DNA of 64,000 bases from Bradyrhizobium sp. 195 (GCF_023101665.1 NZ_CP082161.1:4960001-5024000), one strand, 5' to 3'. Positions 43,229 to 52,812 are shown, numbered from the stretch's first letter. Notes: generated by a model from the sequence alone, not told the origin. Translations and numbers: made by a program.

Positions 43229-44380
43229 GTGACGATGTCCAAAGATGAACGCTTCCGGACCCGCGACGACCTGGCTCGGGATCAGGCTTGGGCGATCTCG
43301 GTCGGGGGCATCGGCGTCGTGCTGTTCACCGCGCTGATCGCCTTCACCTGGTATTTCGCCGCCACCCTGCTGCTGATCTTTACCGGCATGCTGCTCGGTC
43401 TCGGTCTCAACGCGCTGACGATCGCGCTCGGCCGCCGCGTGCCCCTGCCGCATGCGGTGCGGCTCGCGATCGTCTGCACCGCGCTGGCCCTGATGCTCGC
43501 CGGCATCGCCTATCTCGGCGGCGCCACCATTGCCGAGCAGGCTTCGTTGCTGAGCAAGACCCTCAAGTCGCAGCTCGCCAATGTCCGGTCCTTCCTCGAT
43601 AACCACGGCATCGACACCAGCTTCTTCGATCTCGGCAACGGCGCGTCTGATTCCTCGGTCAGCACGCCGTCGGAGGCGACGCCCGCACCGGCAGCGCCTT
43701 CGCGCGGTCCATTGCCCGGCGCGGGCGCGCTGGCCTCCAGCGGCGGGGCGATCGTGAGCCAGACCTTCAAGCTGCTGCTCGGCACCATCCACGGTGTGGG
43801 CAACATCTTCATCGTGCTGTTCCTGGGATTCGCCTTCGCCGCCCAGCCCGCCGTCTATCACGACGGCCTGCTGTTCCTGGCGCCGGCGAGGCACCGCACC
43901 CGCGTCACCCTCATCATCGACCGCATAGCTGAGACCCTGGAGCGCTGGCTGATCGCGCAGATCATCGTCATGCTCGCGGTCGGTGCAGTGACCTGGATCG
44001 GGCTTGCCCTCATCGGCATCCCCGGCTCGTTCATCCTGGCGATTCAGGCCGGCCTGCTCGCCTTCATCCCGACCGTCGGGGCCATCATCGCCGGCGTCAT
44101 CGTGGTGCTGGCAAGCCTCGCCTCGGGTTGGATCCCGGCGCTGTCGGCCTTTCTGCTCTTCATGGGCGTGCACGCCATGGAGAGCTACGTGCTGACGCCG
44201 ATCCTGCAGCGGCAGGCGCTCGACATCCCGCCGGCCACGCTGTTCGCGTTCCAGATCGTGCTCGGCGTCGTGTTCGGAATCTGGGGCCTCGCGCTGGCGC
44301 TGCCGCTGGTCGCCATCGCCAAGGTCATGATCGACCATTTCAAGACGTATGAGGCGCCGCCGCTGGCCGAGGCGGCGTAA
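43229..44380 (+). CDS. AI-2E family (PerM-type) transporter
   Basis: 383 residues. The GTG at 43229 has GGA six bases upstream; an in-frame ATG follows at 43235. About eight membrane helices are seen, with a soluble Ser/Pro-rich loop near residues 120-175. The AI-2E transporter signature is present in the C-terminal half (AIQAGLLAFIPTVGAIIAGV; ESYVLTPILQRQALDIPPAT). Members have been linked to autoinducer-2 export or Na+/H+ exchange; the substrate is not deducible here. Monocistronic. Confidence 0.9.
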   Translation: MTMSKDERFRTRDDLARDQAWAISVGGIGVVLFTALIAFTWYFAATLLLIFTGMLLGLGLNALTIALGRRVPLPHAVRLAIVCTALALMLAGIAYLGGATIAEQASLLSKTLKSQLANVRSFLDNHGIDTSFFDLGNGASDSSVSTPSEATPAPAAPSRGPLPGAGALASSGGAIVSQTFKLLLGTIHGVGNIFIVLFLGFAFAAQPAVYHDGLLFLAPARHRTRVTLIIDRIAETLERWLIAQIIVMLAVGAVTWIGLALIGIPGSFILAIQAGLLAFIPTVGAIIAGVIVVLASLASGWIPALSAFLLFMGVHAMESYVLTPILQRQALDIPPATLFAFQIVLGVVFGIWGLALALPLVAIAKVMIDHFKTYEAPPLAEAA

Positions 44381-44396
44381 TACGTCATCAAGCAGA

Positions 44397-44693
44397 TCAG
44401 GTCGTCAGCACGGTCTCGGTGTGCTCGACCTCAGGGGGCGAGGCAAAATACTGGCCGACGAGGCCGCGCCATTCGGTGAAATTCTCCGAGCCGCGGAAAT
44501 CGACGGTGTGGTTTTCCAGCGTCGCCCATTTCACCATCAGCCGGTAGCGCTGCGGCTTCTCGATCGACTTGTGCAGCTCGAAGCCGTGAAACCCCTTGGA
44601 ACGGCCGAAAGCGGCCTTGGCCTTGGCGACGGCGGCCTCAAAGTCCTTCTCGCTGCCCGGCTTGACGTCGATTTGCGCGATCTCGGTGATCAT
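44397..44693 (-). CDS. Antibiotic biosynthesis monooxygenase-domain protein
   Basis: 98 residues forming one ABM ferredoxin-like domain: MITEIAQIDVKPGSEKDFEA, then FHGFELHKSIEKPQRYRLMV and WATLENHTVDFRGSENFTEW. Such small dimeric proteins include quinol monooxygenases, heme-degrading enzymes and stress proteins; no residue shown here fixes which. It converges on the AI-2E gene with a 16-base gap. Confidence 0.87.
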   Translation of the reverse strand: MITEIAQIDVKPGSEKDFEAAVAKAKAAFGRSKGFHGFELHKSIEKPQRYRLMVKWATLENHTVDFRGSENFTEWRGLVGQYFASPPEVEHTETVLTT

Positions 44694-44752
44694 CGGTTTC
44701 CACCCATTTTTGTTCGATCGGCGTGTCTAGCGCAGCCGGCCAAAAAGAAAAA

Positions 44753-44769
44753 GGCGCCGAAACGGCGCC
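44753..44769 (-). terminator. Rho-independent terminator of the gene at 44807
   Basis: On the minus strand GGCGCCG-TTT-CGGCGCC is followed by TTTTTCTTTTT (44752-44742), a textbook terminator. Confidence 0.9.
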
Positions 44770-44806
44770 CTGGTAGGCCAGAAAATGCAGGTCTCTTACA
44801 CGTCAC

Positions 44807-45046
44807 TCAGACCAGCAGCAGAACCGCGCCCGCCACGATCAGGGCGCAACCGACGAACAGCGCCAGCGGCCAGTAGCTGCGGCGGCTTTGCGTGTAGCGT
44901 CCCTGCGCGCGGCGCTCGCTGATCAGCGCGCTCTCGTACTCATCCGCGGTCGAGAACAGACAGGCGAAACCACTGCGTGCCGAGGCTGCAGCGGCTTCGA
45001 GCGACATCAAGGCGGCTTGCGGGTTCTGTCGACGGATCGATTCCAT
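44807..45046 (-). CDS. Small single-span membrane protein (79 aa)
   Basis: 79 residues: a soluble alanine-rich N-terminal half (AALMSLEAAAASARSGFACL) and a C-terminal membrane helix (YWPLALFVGCALIVAGAVLL). It has its own strong terminator at 44753. No recognised domain; plausible tail-anchored protein. Confidence 0.62.
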   Translation of the reverse strand: MESIRRQNPQAALMSLEAAAASARSGFACLFSTADEYESALISERRAQGRYTQSRRSYWPLALFVGCALIVAGAVLLLV

Positions 45047-45105
45047 GACCGCAATGGTAGGGATCGAATGGTAAACAGAAGATTACCGCAACGCCGCCTT
45101 GCGTC

Positions 45106-46326
45106 TCAGGCGGTGGCCGGCCGCACCTGCGGCGCACCGGCCCGCGCGGCGCTCTGGCGGCGCCAGTTCTCCAACGACAGCGGCAGCTCCTCCGCGGCCT
45201 CGACGCGGTTACGGCCGCCGCGCTTGGCCTGGTAGAGCGCGGTATCGGCCGAAGCCAGCAGCACCTCGAGCTCGGTGCCGGCCGGACCGCCGGCGACGCC
45301 GATGCTGACGGTGGTGTCGACCGGGCCTTCATCGACCACGACGCCGGAGGTTTCGAACGCCTCACGCACGCGCTCGGCGACCAGCACGCCCTCCTCCAGC
45401 GAACACGGCAGCAGCGCTGCGAATTCCTCGCCGCCGATGCGGCCCGACAGGTCGGTGATGCGTAGGTTGCTGACGACGACGGTCGAGAACAGCTTCAGCA
45501 TCTCGTCGCCGGCAGGATGGCCGAAGCGGTCGTTGATCGACTTGAAGTGGTCGATGTCGAAGATCATCACGGTCACGGGACGTCCGCCCTTTGCCTCGCG
45601 CTCGATCACGCGCGAGCAGGCCTCCGAGAAGCCGCGCCGGTTGAGCATGCCGGTCAGCGGATCGGTCGACGCGGCGGTCCGGTGCGCGGTCACGGTGCGC
45701 TCCGACACCAGCATGAAGATCACGAACACGGTGCCGACGGCATAGAGCACGAGCTCGACGGCGAACACCGTGACCCAGATGCTCGACGAGAAGCCGGCAT
45801 CGTGCGGGCGCAGGAAGCTGCCGATCAGGATCGGCAGCATCAACACGCAGCCGTGCATCACCGGCATCACGAAGGCCGGCCAGCGCCGCTGCAGGCTCTT
45901 GCGCCGCTCGGTCCAGAGCTCGCTGGCGGTCAGCGCCGCATAGACCGAGACGATGCCGGCACCAGCGATCATGCGCAGCATGGACGCCGCGGGATCGAGC
46001 AGCGTGACGGCGGCGACCCAGGCGAGCGCGCCGAGCACGAGGCCGGGCCAGTTCGGCTTGCGGCCATGGAAAACGCGCGCCGCATTCCACACCATGCCGC
46101 AGGCAACGAAGCCGACGGCATTTAACGCCAGATAGAGATGCGGGCCCATCCTGTCGCCGGCCGCGGTCCATAGCGCGACCGAGGCGGCACCGAGCAGATA
46201 GGCGGTGCCCCACCATTTCAGTGCAGGGCTGTCCTCCTGCCTGCCGAAAAACACCATCATGGCGCCGAGCAGTGCGGCAACCATGGTGGCGACCAAATAG
46301 AGCGTGATGCTATCGAGCGACATCAT
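45106..46326 (-). CDS. Membrane-anchored diguanylate cyclase
   Basis: 406 residues: seven or so N-terminal membrane helices (about residues 5-215) and a C-terminal GGDEF domain. The active-site motif is GRIGGEEFAALLP (GGEEF), the metal-binding FDIDHFKSINDRFGHPAGDE is complete, and an inhibitory RxxD (RITD) lies five residues before GGEEF. It should make cyclic-di-GMP and be feedback-inhibited. No EAL domain. The membrane sensor ligand is unknown. Monocistronic. Confidence 0.93.
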   Translation of the reverse strand: MMSLDSITLYLVATMVAALLGAMMVFFGRQEDSPALKWWGTAYLLGAASVALWTAAGDRMGPHLYLALNAVGFVACGMVWNAARVFHGRKPNWPGLVLGALAWVAAVTLLDPAASMLRMIAGAGIVSVYAALTASELWTERRKSLQRRWPAFVMPVMHGCVLMLPILIGSFLRPHDAGFSSSIWVTVFAVELVLYAVGTVFVIFMLVSERTVTAHRTAASTDPLTGMLNRRGFSEACSRVIEREAKGGRPVTVMIFDIDHFKSINDRFGHPAGDEMLKLFSTVVVSNLRITDLSGRIGGEEFAALLPCSLEEGVLVAERVREAFETSGVVVDEGPVDTTVSIGVAGGPAGTELEVLLASADTALYQAKRGGRNRVEAAEELPLSLENWRRQSAARAGAPQVRPATA

Positions 46327-46483
46327 GTCGGCCCCCTCTAGAACATAGCAGTTACGCGACCGGCCCAGCCGATTTGCGCGCCCTTCCGAATGCGACGCTA
46401 GGTCCCGCGAGTTCCATTCAGGTTTTCGTCGGAGGCCAAGTTTTCGGGAAACACGCCATCAATTTGCGTACAAACGAACAGCA
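46327..46483. other. Short gap upstream of the diguanylate cyclase
   Basis: Minus-strand promoter region of the diguanylate cyclase gene and 3' flank of rpsI. No clear elements seen. Confidence 0.5.
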
Positions 46484-46511
46484 AAAAGGGCGCTGAAATC
46501 AGCGCCCTTTT
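46484..46511. terminator. Bidirectional terminator downstream of rpsI
   Basis: AAAAGGGCGCTGA, loop AA, TCAGCGCCCTTTT: a 13-bp stem with A and T runs, 45 bases beyond the rpsI stop. Confidence 0.92.
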
Positions 46512-46555
46512 GCATCTCATTGAAGCCGCTTTCGCGGCGAATGCGATTGAAGCGA

Positions 46556-47035
46556 TTAACGCTTCGAGAACTGGAAGGACCGGCGGGCCTTGGCCTTGCC
46601 GTACTTCTTGCGCTCGACCACGCGCGAGTCGCGGGTCAGGAAGCCGCCCTTCTTGAGCACGGAGCGCAGCTCCGGCTCGAAATAGGTCAGCGCCTTGGAG
46701 ATGCCGTGACGGACCGCGCCGGCCTGGCCGGACAGACCGCCGCCGGCGACGGTGCAGATCACGTCGTACTGGCCGGAACGCGCGGCCACGGAGAACGGCT
46801 GCTCGATCATCATGCGCAGCACGGGACGGGCGAAATAGACCTCGACCTCGCGCGAGTTGACGGTGACCTTGCCGGCGCCCGGCTTGATCCACACGCGAGC
46901 GACCGCGTCCTTGCGCTTGCCGGTGGCATAGGCGCGGTTGAACTTGTCGACCTTCTTCTCGTGCTTGGGCGCGTCGGGCGCGGCCGCCGTCTTGAGCTGC
47001 GAGAGCTGGTCGAGCGACTGGATGGATTCGGCCAT
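46556..47035 (-). CDS. rpsI: 30S ribosomal protein S9
   Basis: 159 residues. About 35 N-terminal residues are an alphaproteobacterial extension; the S9 core starts [20 protein letters not shown]. The C-terminus [17 protein letters not shown] is the tail that reaches the ribosomal P site. It lies one base downstream of rplM in the standard operon. Confidence 0.98.
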   Translation of the reverse strand: MAESIQSLDQLSQLKTAAAPDAPKHEKKVDKFNRAYATGKRKDAVARVWIKPGAGKVTVNSREVEVYFARPVLRMMIEQPFSVAARSGQYDVICTVAGGGLSGQAGAVRHGISKALTYFEPELRSVLKKGGFLTRDSRVVERKKYGKAKARRSFQFSKR

Positions 47036-47036
47036 G

Positions 47037-47501
47037 TTATGCGGCCCTCGTGTTCTTGCGGTTCAACTTGGCGATATCGATCTTCTCGGGGGTCTGAGCC
47101 TCGTGCGGATGATCGGCGCCGCCGTAGACACGCAGGTTGCCCATCTGGACGCGACCGAGCGGGCCACGCGGGATCATGCGCTCGACGGCCTTCTCGAGCA
47201 CGCGCTCGGGATGCTTGCCCTCGAGAATCTGGCGCGCGGTGCGCTCCTTGATGTGGCCGACGTAACCGGTGTGCTTGTAATAGGTCTTCTGCTCGCGCTT
47301 GCGCCCGGTGAGGACCGCATGCTGCGCGTTGATGATGATGACGTTGTCGCCGCAATCAACGTGCGGGGTGTAGGTCGGGAGGTGCTTGCCGCGCAGGCGC
47401 ATGGCGACGATGGTGGCGAGGCGGCCGACGACCAGACCCTTGGCGTCGATCAGCACCCACTTCTTCGTCACCTCAGCCGGCTTTGCCGAAAAGGTTTTCA
47501 T
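47037..47501 (-). CDS. rplM: 50S ribosomal protein L13
   Basis: 154 residues from ATG 47501 ([20 protein letters not shown]). Core motifs include [20 protein letters not shown] and [20 protein letters not shown]. First gene of rplM-rpsI. The promoter should lie in 47502-47600, where I see no unequivocal boxes. Confidence 0.98.
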   Translation of the reverse strand: MKTFSAKPAEVTKKWVLIDAKGLVVGRLATIVAMRLRGKHLPTYTPHVDCGDNVIIINAQHAVLTGRKREQKTYYKHTGYVGHIKERTARQILEGKHPERVLEKAVERMIPRGPLGRVQMGNLRVYGGADHPHEAQTPEKIDIAKLNRKNTRAA

Positions 47502-47659
47502 GTCAGAGTTTCCGTGGACGGGGAGCATCGGCGCGAACACCGCACCGGACTGCGCGGTTTTCTAGAGAACAGACGCGCCACGGTCAATGCCCGAAGACGG
47601 AATTTAACGCTGCAATATCAGTAGTTTAAAAATATGGTGCGATATTACCTGCGAAAAGC

Positions 47660-48088
47660 TCAAACATTTGGAATGGAATAGGTCGAGGTGACATGGGCAA
47701 TCGGATCGGGTGAGGTGCCCGACAAGAGGTTCACCTCCCCCACTGCCAGCCGTTTGCCGAGCTTGAGCAGCCGCGCCTCAGCCAGCACGTCCTGCCCGGG
47801 CTGGCCCTTGCGCAGGAAGTTGATGTTGAGATTGGTGGTCACGGCGAGCCCAATCGGCCCGATTGCGGACAGGAGCACCACGTACATGGCAAAATCTGCG
47901 AGCGCCATCAGCGTCGGGCCGGACACGGTTCCACCCGGCCGCAGCATCCTTTCGCTGTAGCGCTGGCGCAAAAGGCAGGTCTGGCCGTCCGCACTTTCGA
48001 TCGTGATGTCGTCGCCGCTGAACGCCTGGGGGAATTGGTCGCGGAGAAACTGCTCGACTTCCGCCACGCTCATTTTCGCTAATGCCAT
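47660..48088 (-). CDS. PaaI-family hot-dog-fold thioesterase
   Basis: 142 residues from ATG 48088, supported by GGGGAA upstream. The hot-dog domain shows LRPGGTVSGPTLMALADFAM and NLNINFLRKGQPGQDVLAEA, typical of acyl-CoA thioesterases of the PaaI/YdiI group. Likely hydrolyses an acyl- or aryl-CoA. It is divergent from the enoyl-CoA-hydratase-like gene at 48174, and the two may serve one acyl-CoA pathway. Confidence 0.88.
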   Translation of the reverse strand: MALAKMSVAEVEQFLRDQFPQAFSGDDITIESADGQTCLLRQRYSERMLRPGGTVSGPTLMALADFAMYVVLLSAIGPIGLAVTTNLNINFLRKGQPGQDVLAEARLLKLGKRLAVGEVNLLSGTSPDPIAHVTSTYSIPNV

Positions 48089-48173
48089 GCTGTTCCCCAC
48101 CCTCGCTTCACGTCCCCTGTTACATTAAGTTATCTGCGTCATCCAAATGCAATAATCCAACGGAAACGCTCCG

Positions 48174-48998
48174 ATGTCCGGCCAGGCCGCCCGCGCCCCC
48201 TCCCCGCAACCGCCGATCCTGCTGCGCGAGACCGCAGGCCCCATCACCGTCCTCACGCTTAACCGGCCGGCCGCGCGCAACAGCCTGTCGGAAGCGATGA
48301 TCGCCAGCCTGCATGCCGAGCTCAACGAGATCCGCGACGACAAGGCGGTCCGCGGCGTCGTGATCGCGGCCAACGGTCCCGCCTTCTCCGCCGGCCACGA
48401 CATGAAGGAGCTCACCGCCCGCCGCACCGACCCCGATCGCGGCCGTGCCTTCTTCGCCGAGATGATGACCGCCTGCAGCGCGATGATGCAGGCGATCGTG
48501 CACCTGCCCAAGCCGGTGGTCGCTGCCGTCCAGGGCATCGCGACCGCGGCCGGCTGCCAGCTCGTGGCGAGCTGCGATCTCGCCATTGCCTCGGACGCGG
48601 CAAGCTTCGCCACGCCCGGCGTCGACATCGGCCTGTTCTGTTCGACCCCGATGGTGGCGCTGTCGCGCAACGTGCCGCGCAAGCAGGCAATGGAGATGCT
48701 GCTGACCGGCGAACCGATCCCGGCCGTGCGCGCCCGTGAGATCGGACTCGTCAACCGCGTGGTCGCGGCCGGGACCGAGCGCGATGCCGCGATCGCGCTG
48801 GCGGAGCAGGTCGCGCTGAAATCCGCCTACACCGTCAAGCTCGGCAAGGAAGCGTTCTATCGCCAGGCCGAGATGAGCCTTGCCGATGCCTATCGCTATG
48901 CGGCCGAGGTGATGACAGAGAACATGATGGCGCGAGATGCCGAGGAAGGCATCGGCGCGTTCATCGAGAAGCGCACGCCGAATTGGCGGGATGAGTGA
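48174..48998 (+). CDS. Enoyl-CoA hydratase/isomerase-family (ECHDC3-like) protein
   Basis: 274 residues with the crotonase fold: TVLTLNRPAARNSLSEAMIA, the oxyanion-hole segment GPAFSAGHDMKEL, and AAVQGIATAAGCQLVASCD. The Glu residues used by true hydratases are not found in the usual places (AGCQLVASCD and PGVDIGLFCSTPMVALSRN), as in ECHDC3-type proteins, so hydratase activity is uncertain. Divergent from the thioesterase. A dispersed palindrome follows immediately. Confidence 0.9.
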   Translation: MSGQAARAPSPQPPILLRETAGPITVLTLNRPAARNSLSEAMIASLHAELNEIRDDKAVRGVVIAANGPAFSAGHDMKELTARRTDPDRGRAFFAEMMTACSAMMQAIVHLPKPVVAAVQGIATAAGCQLVASCDLAIASDAASFATPGVDIGLFCSTPMVALSRNVPRKQAMEMLLTGEPIPAVRAREIGLVNRVVAAGTERDAAIALAEQVALKSAYTVKLGKEAFYRQAEMSLADAYRYAAEVMTENMMARDAEEGIGAFIEKRTPNWRDE

Positions 48999-49003
48999 CA
49001 CTA

Positions 49004-49087
49004 GTCATTGCGAGCGGAGCGAAGCAATCCAGAATACCTGCGCGGTGACAGCCTGGATTGCTTCGTCGCTTCGCTTCTCGCAATGAC
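49004..49087. repeat. Dispersed palindromic repeat, CGTCATTGCGAG family, copy 3
   Basis: GTCATTGCGAGCGGAGCGAA at the left, CTCGCAATGAC at the right, with AAGCAATCCAGA and GGATTGCTTCGTCG inside. It begins 5 bases after the crotonase stop and ends 22 bases before the next start, so it lies within a short same-strand gap. Confidence 0.85.
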
Positions 49088-49108
49088 AAGGAAGAAAAAG
49101 AACCACAA

Positions 49109-49693
49109 ATGAACCACGACGCCTATCCCGACAATTACATCCGCGGCATCCTCAACAGCGTGAAGTCGATCGCGATGGTCGGCGCTTCGCCGCAGAATGT
49201 GCGGCCGAGCTATTTCGCGTTTAAATATCTGGCGCAGCGCGGCTACGACATGATCCCGGTCAACCCCGGCCATGTCAGCAAGGAGCTGCTCGGAAAGCCC
49301 TTCGTCGCCTCGCTCTCCGACATCGGCCGTCCCATCGACATGATCGACATCTTTCGCAATTCCAGCCACATCATGCCTGTCGTCGAAGAGGCGCTCACGC
49401 TCGATCCGCTACCGAAGGTGATCTGGATGCAGCTCGGCGCGCGTGATGACGCGGCGGCGCTGAAGGCGGAATCAGTTGGTATCAAGGTGGTGATGAACCG
49501 CTGCCCCAAAATCGAATATGGCCGCTTGTCGTCCGAGATTTCCTGGATGGGTGTGAACTCGCGCACCCTCAGTTCCAAGCGCCCGCCGGCGCCGACGCAA
49601 GGTATGCGCTTATCCCTCAATCGGATGAGCGTCGGCGGCGGCGATACTGCCGCCTCCGATCGCGCCGCCAAAAACAAGACCGAGCAAAGCTGA
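49109..49693 (+). CDS. CoA-binding (YccU-like) domain protein
   Basis: 194 residues from ATG 49109 (AAGGAAG upstream). The CoA-binding Rossmann fold of the succinyl-CoA synthetase alpha type is clear: SIAMVGASPQNVRPSYFAFK, MIPVNPGHVSKELLGKPFV, then KVIWMQLGARDDAAALKAES and VVMNRCPKIEYGRL. The C-terminal 40 residues are Ser/Arg-rich and disordered. Family members bind CoA; function unknown. Same strand as the sulfhydrylase gene 150 bases downstream. Confidence 0.87.
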   Translation: MNHDAYPDNYIRGILNSVKSIAMVGASPQNVRPSYFAFKYLAQRGYDMIPVNPGHVSKELLGKPFVASLSDIGRPIDMIDIFRNSSHIMPVVEEALTLDPLPKVIWMQLGARDDAAALKAESVGIKVVMNRCPKIEYGRLSSEISWMGVNSRTLSSKRPPAPTQGMRLSLNRMSVGGGDTAASDRAAKNKTEQS

Positions 49694-49842
49694 CCCGATC
49701 GCGAAGGAATCTTTTCGCGAACGCGACAATGCGTAGCACGATCATGCCCAAATGGCATCGACGTGAAGCGGCGCCTTGACGGCGAGCGCGGCGCCCATCA
49801 GCATGCCGCGCGATTTCAGACCAAGAGAACAGGACGCCCTCA

Positions 49843-51123
49843 ATGAGCGATCGCCTTCCGGGATTTTCAACCCTCGCCGTGCATGCCGGTGCACAGCCCG
49901 ATCCGACGACCGGTGCGCGGGCGACTCCGATTTATCAAACGACCTCGTTCGTTTTCAACGACGCGGATCACGCCGCCTCGCTGTTCGGCTTGCAGGCGTT
50001 CGGCAACATCTATACCCGCATCGGCAATCCCACCAACGCGGTGCTGGAAGAGCGCGTCGCCGCCCTCGAAGGCGGCACGGCTGCGCTTGCGGTGGCCTCG
50101 GGCCATGCCGCCCAGGTCGTGGTGTTGCAGCAATTGCTCCAGCCCGGCGACGAGTTCATCGCGGCGCGAAAGCTCTATGGCGGCTCGATCAACCAGTTCA
50201 CGCACGCGTTCAAGAGCTTTGGCTGGAACGTCGTGTGGGCCGATCCCGATGACATCGCCAGCTTCGAGCGCGCGGTGACGCCGCGCACCAAGGCGATCTT
50301 CATCGAGTCCATCGCCAATCCCGCCGGCAGCATCACCGACATCGAGGCGATATCGACGGTGGCGCGCAAGGCGGGCGTGCCGCTGATCGTCGACAACACG
50401 CTGGCCTCGCCCTATCTGATCCGCCCGATCGACCACGGCGCCGACATCGTCGTGCACTCGCTGACGAAATTCCTGGGCGGTCACGGCAATTCGCTCGGCG
50501 GCATCATTGTCGATGCCGGCACCTTCGACTGGTCCACCGGCGGCAAATACCCGATGCTGTCGGAGCCGCGGCCCGAATATCACGGCATCCGCCTGCAGGA
50601 GACCTTTGGCAATTTCGCCTTCGCGATCGCCTGCCGCGTGCTCGGCCTGCGCGACCTTGGCCCTGCGCTGTCGCCGTTCAACGCCTTCATGATCCTGACC
50701 GGCATCGAGACGCTGCCGCTGCGCATGCAGAAGCACTGCGACAATGCCAAGGCCGTCGCCGAATTCCTGGCGGGCCATCCGGCGGTAGCCTCGGTGAGCT
50801 ATGCGGGCCTTCCAAGTGACAAGTACAACCAGCTCGCCCGCAAATACGCGCCGAAGGGCGCAGGCGCCGTGTTCACCTTCAGCCTGAAGGGCGGCTATGA
50901 CGCGGGCGTCAATTTGGTGTCGAAGCTGCAGCTGTTCTCGCACCTCGCCAATGTCGGCGACACCCGCTCGCTCGTGATCCATCCCGCCTCGACCACGCAC
51001 AGCCAGCTCGACGACGCGGCGAAGGTGAAGTCCGGCGCCGGCCCCGACGTGGTGCGGCTCTCGATCGGTATCGAGGACAAGGAAGATCTGATCGCCGATC
51101 TGGAGCAGGCGCTGGGCGCGTAA
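49843..51123 (+). CDS. metY: O-acetylhomoserine (thiol)-lyase / sulfhydrylase
   Basis: 426 residues, the length of MetY-type Cys/Met-metabolism PLP enzymes. The PLP-binding Lys lies in VVHSLTKFLGGHGNSLGGII near residue 208; other family segments are GNIYTRIGNPTNAVLEERVA and HPASTTHSQL. It makes homocysteine from O-acetylhomoserine and sulfide, or recycles methanethiol. It could be annotated metZ if it prefers O-succinylhomoserine. No SAM riboswitch was recognised upstream. Confidence 0.93.
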   Translation: MSDRLPGFSTLAVHAGAQPDPTTGARATPIYQTTSFVFNDADHAASLFGLQAFGNIYTRIGNPTNAVLEERVAALEGGTAALAVASGHAAQVVVLQQLLQPGDEFIAARKLYGGSINQFTHAFKSFGWNVVWADPDDIASFERAVTPRTKAIFIESIANPAGSITDIEAISTVARKAGVPLIVDNTLASPYLIRPIDHGADIVVHSLTKFLGGHGNSLGGIIVDAGTFDWSTGGKYPMLSEPRPEYHGIRLQETFGNFAFAIACRVLGLRDLGPALSPFNAFMILTGIETLPLRMQKHCDNAKAVAEFLAGHPAVASVSYAGLPSDKYNQLARKYAPKGAGAVFTFSLKGGYDAGVNLVSKLQLFSHLANVGDTRSLVIHPASTTHSQLDDAAKVKSGAGPDVVRLSIGIEDKEDLIADLEQALGA

Positions 51124-51132
51124 GAGTTAGAG

Positions 51133-51211
51133 TCGTTCCGGGGCGGTGCAGAGCACCGAGCCCGGAACCTCGAGATTCCGGGTTCGGCTCTCCGAGCCGC
51201 CCCGGAATGAC
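51133..51211. repeat. Dispersed palindrome, GTTCCGGGGCGG type
   Basis: Left GTCGTTCCGGGGCGG, right CCGCCCCGGAATGAC, with inner arms GAGCCCGGAACCTCGAGA and CCGGGTTCGGCTC. It lies just after the metY stop and may serve as its transcript end. Confidence 0.75.
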
Positions 51212-51288
51212 AGCCTCGATTAACAGTCATTAACCATATCTGCCGCATACATCATCGTTGGATCGCCCCTTCTGATTCGGAGCCGACG

Positions 51289-51630
51289 ATGTTGCGCTGG
51301 ATGGTGCCTGCCCTTGCGGCAATGCTGACGGTCTCGGCTGCCGTTGCCGCCGACTTGCCGGCCACGCCGAAACGGCGGGCCGCCACGCAGCAGGAGCCGC
51401 CGAAGGTCTATGTCGAGACCGATCCGGATGCGCTGATCTCGCCGGCCTATGGCATCGGCAGCTACATTCGCAACCTGCCGGGCACACCGCTGCTGCCGGG
51501 CTCCCACACGCTGCCGGGCTATTACGGCCGCCCATGGGACTACGACTATCAGGGCGCGTATTACGGCGGGCAGCAGGTCGATTATTTCTGGCGGCTGCCC
51601 TACGCGTGCGGCATCTACGGCTATTGCTGA
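51289..51630 (+). CDS. Small secreted Tyr/Gly/Pro-rich protein
   Basis: 113 residues with a signal peptide (ending AVAADLPA) and GGAG well placed before the ATG. The mature protein is rich in Tyr, Gly and Pro in its second half (GYYGRPWDYDYQGAYYGGQQ), ending with two Cys (ACGIYGYC). Likely periplasmic or surface; no recognised domain. It converges on ctaA with a 5-base gap. Confidence 0.72.
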   Translation: MLRWMVPALAAMLTVSAAVAADLPATPKRRAATQQEPPKVYVETDPDALISPAYGIGSYIRNLPGTPLLPGSHTLPGYYGRPWDYDYQGAYYGGQQVDYFWRLPYACGIYGYC

Positions 51631-51635
51631 TCTGA

Positions 51636-52718
51636 TCAGCCGGCCTGACCGACCGGAACCGCGCGCGGCTGCGCGTGCGCCTGCTGGCGCGAAGCGAGCC
51701 GTTCCACTTGCACCACCGCAAGCGTCAGCACCACGATCGCAACCGCCTGGTGCGAAAGCGCCAGATCGATCGGCACCTGATTCAGCAGCGTGAGGATGCC
51801 GAGCACCGCCTGCACGCTCACCGCCGCGAGCAGCCACAGCGCGCCGCCGGCCGCTGAACCCGCGCGCGAGCGCACCGCGTCGATCGCATGCAATGCCGCC
51901 AGCACGAAAAGTGCATAGGCGGTCATGCGGTGCTCGAACTGCACCGTCAGGACGTTGTCGAACATGTTGCGCCACCACGGCGTCTCGAACCACAGCCGCT
52001 CCGCCGAGGGAATGAACGCGCCGTCGATCTGCGGCCAGGTGTTGTAGGCACGCCCTGCGCGCAAGCCCGCGACCAGCGCACCGAAATAGATCTGCACGAA
52101 CGTCAGGACGAGCAGCAGCGCGCTCGTGAACCGCAGCCGCGCCGGTGCCGCGATCTGCGGCCGTTGCTTGAGCCGCCGCACCGTCCAGACGATGCCGGCG
52201 AAGATCAGCAGCGCGAGCAGCAGATGCGTCGCCAACCGATATTGCGACACCTCGACCCGTTCCGTCAGGCCCGAGGCGACCATCCACCAGCCGACCGCAC
52301 CCTGAAGACCGCCGAGCGCGAACAGCAACCACAGCCGGCGCTTCAATTCGCCGGACAGGCCGCCACGCCACAGGAAGAACAGGAACGGCAGGAGATAGGC
52401 GACGCCGATGAAGCGGCCCAGCAACCGGTGGCTCCACTCCCACCAGAAGATCTGCTTGAACTCGGACAGGCTCATGCCGGCGTTGAGCTCGCGATATTGC
52501 GGGATCTTCTTGTAGGCCTCGAACGCCTCGGTCCACTGCGCCTCCGACAGCGGCGGCACGCTGCCCGTAACCGGCTTCCATTCGACGATCGAGAGGCCGG
52601 ATTCCGTCAGCCGCGTCGCGCCGCCGACCAGCACCATCAGCGCGATCAAAGCAGCCACCGAAATCAGCCACCAGCGCACGGCGCGATGCGGGTTGGTTGG
52701 AACGGAATTCGTCGTCAT
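51636..52718 (-). CDS. ctaA: Heme A synthase (COX15/CtaA family)
   Basis: 360 residues, eight membrane helices. The four heme-ligand His positions are visible in [31 protein letters not shown] and [11 protein letters not shown]. The N-terminal [19 protein letters not shown] is typical of type 2 (alphaproteobacterial/mitochondrial) CtaA. It converts heme O to heme A for aa3-type oxidase at the inner membrane. No other cytochrome oxidase genes are near. Confidence 0.96.
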   Translation of the reverse strand: MTTNSVPTNPHRAVRWWLISVAALIALMVLVGGATRLTESGLSIVEWKPVTGSVPPLSEAQWTEAFEAYKKIPQYRELNAGMSLSEFKQIFWWEWSHRLLGRFIGVAYLLPFLFFLWRGGLSGELKRRLWLLFALGGLQGAVGWWMVASGLTERVEVSQYRLATHLLLALLIFAGIVWTVRRLKQRPQIAAPARLRFTSALLLVLTFVQIYFGALVAGLRAGRAYNTWPQIDGAFIPSAERLWFETPWWRNMFDNVLTVQFEHRMTAYALFVLAALHAIDAVRSRAGSAAGGALWLLAAVSVQAVLGILTLLNQVPIDLALSHQAVAIVVLTLAVVQVERLASRQQAHAQPRAVPVGQAG

Positions 52719-52812
52719 TTCAGGTTAAAACCAGGGCTTGAACCGGATTGCGTGCCCCTTATAGTCCCCCGCTCCCGCAGCGCAAGTTACGCGAAGGCAG
52801 CAAGCTCCCGCC

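Noticed and set aside
49694..49842. Possible SAM riboswitch before the sulfhydrylase gene
   Set aside because: SAM-II elements are common before such genes in alphaproteobacteria, but the conserved GCTAAAAAGG-type core and pseudoknot arms are not present; only small unrelated hairpins are seen.
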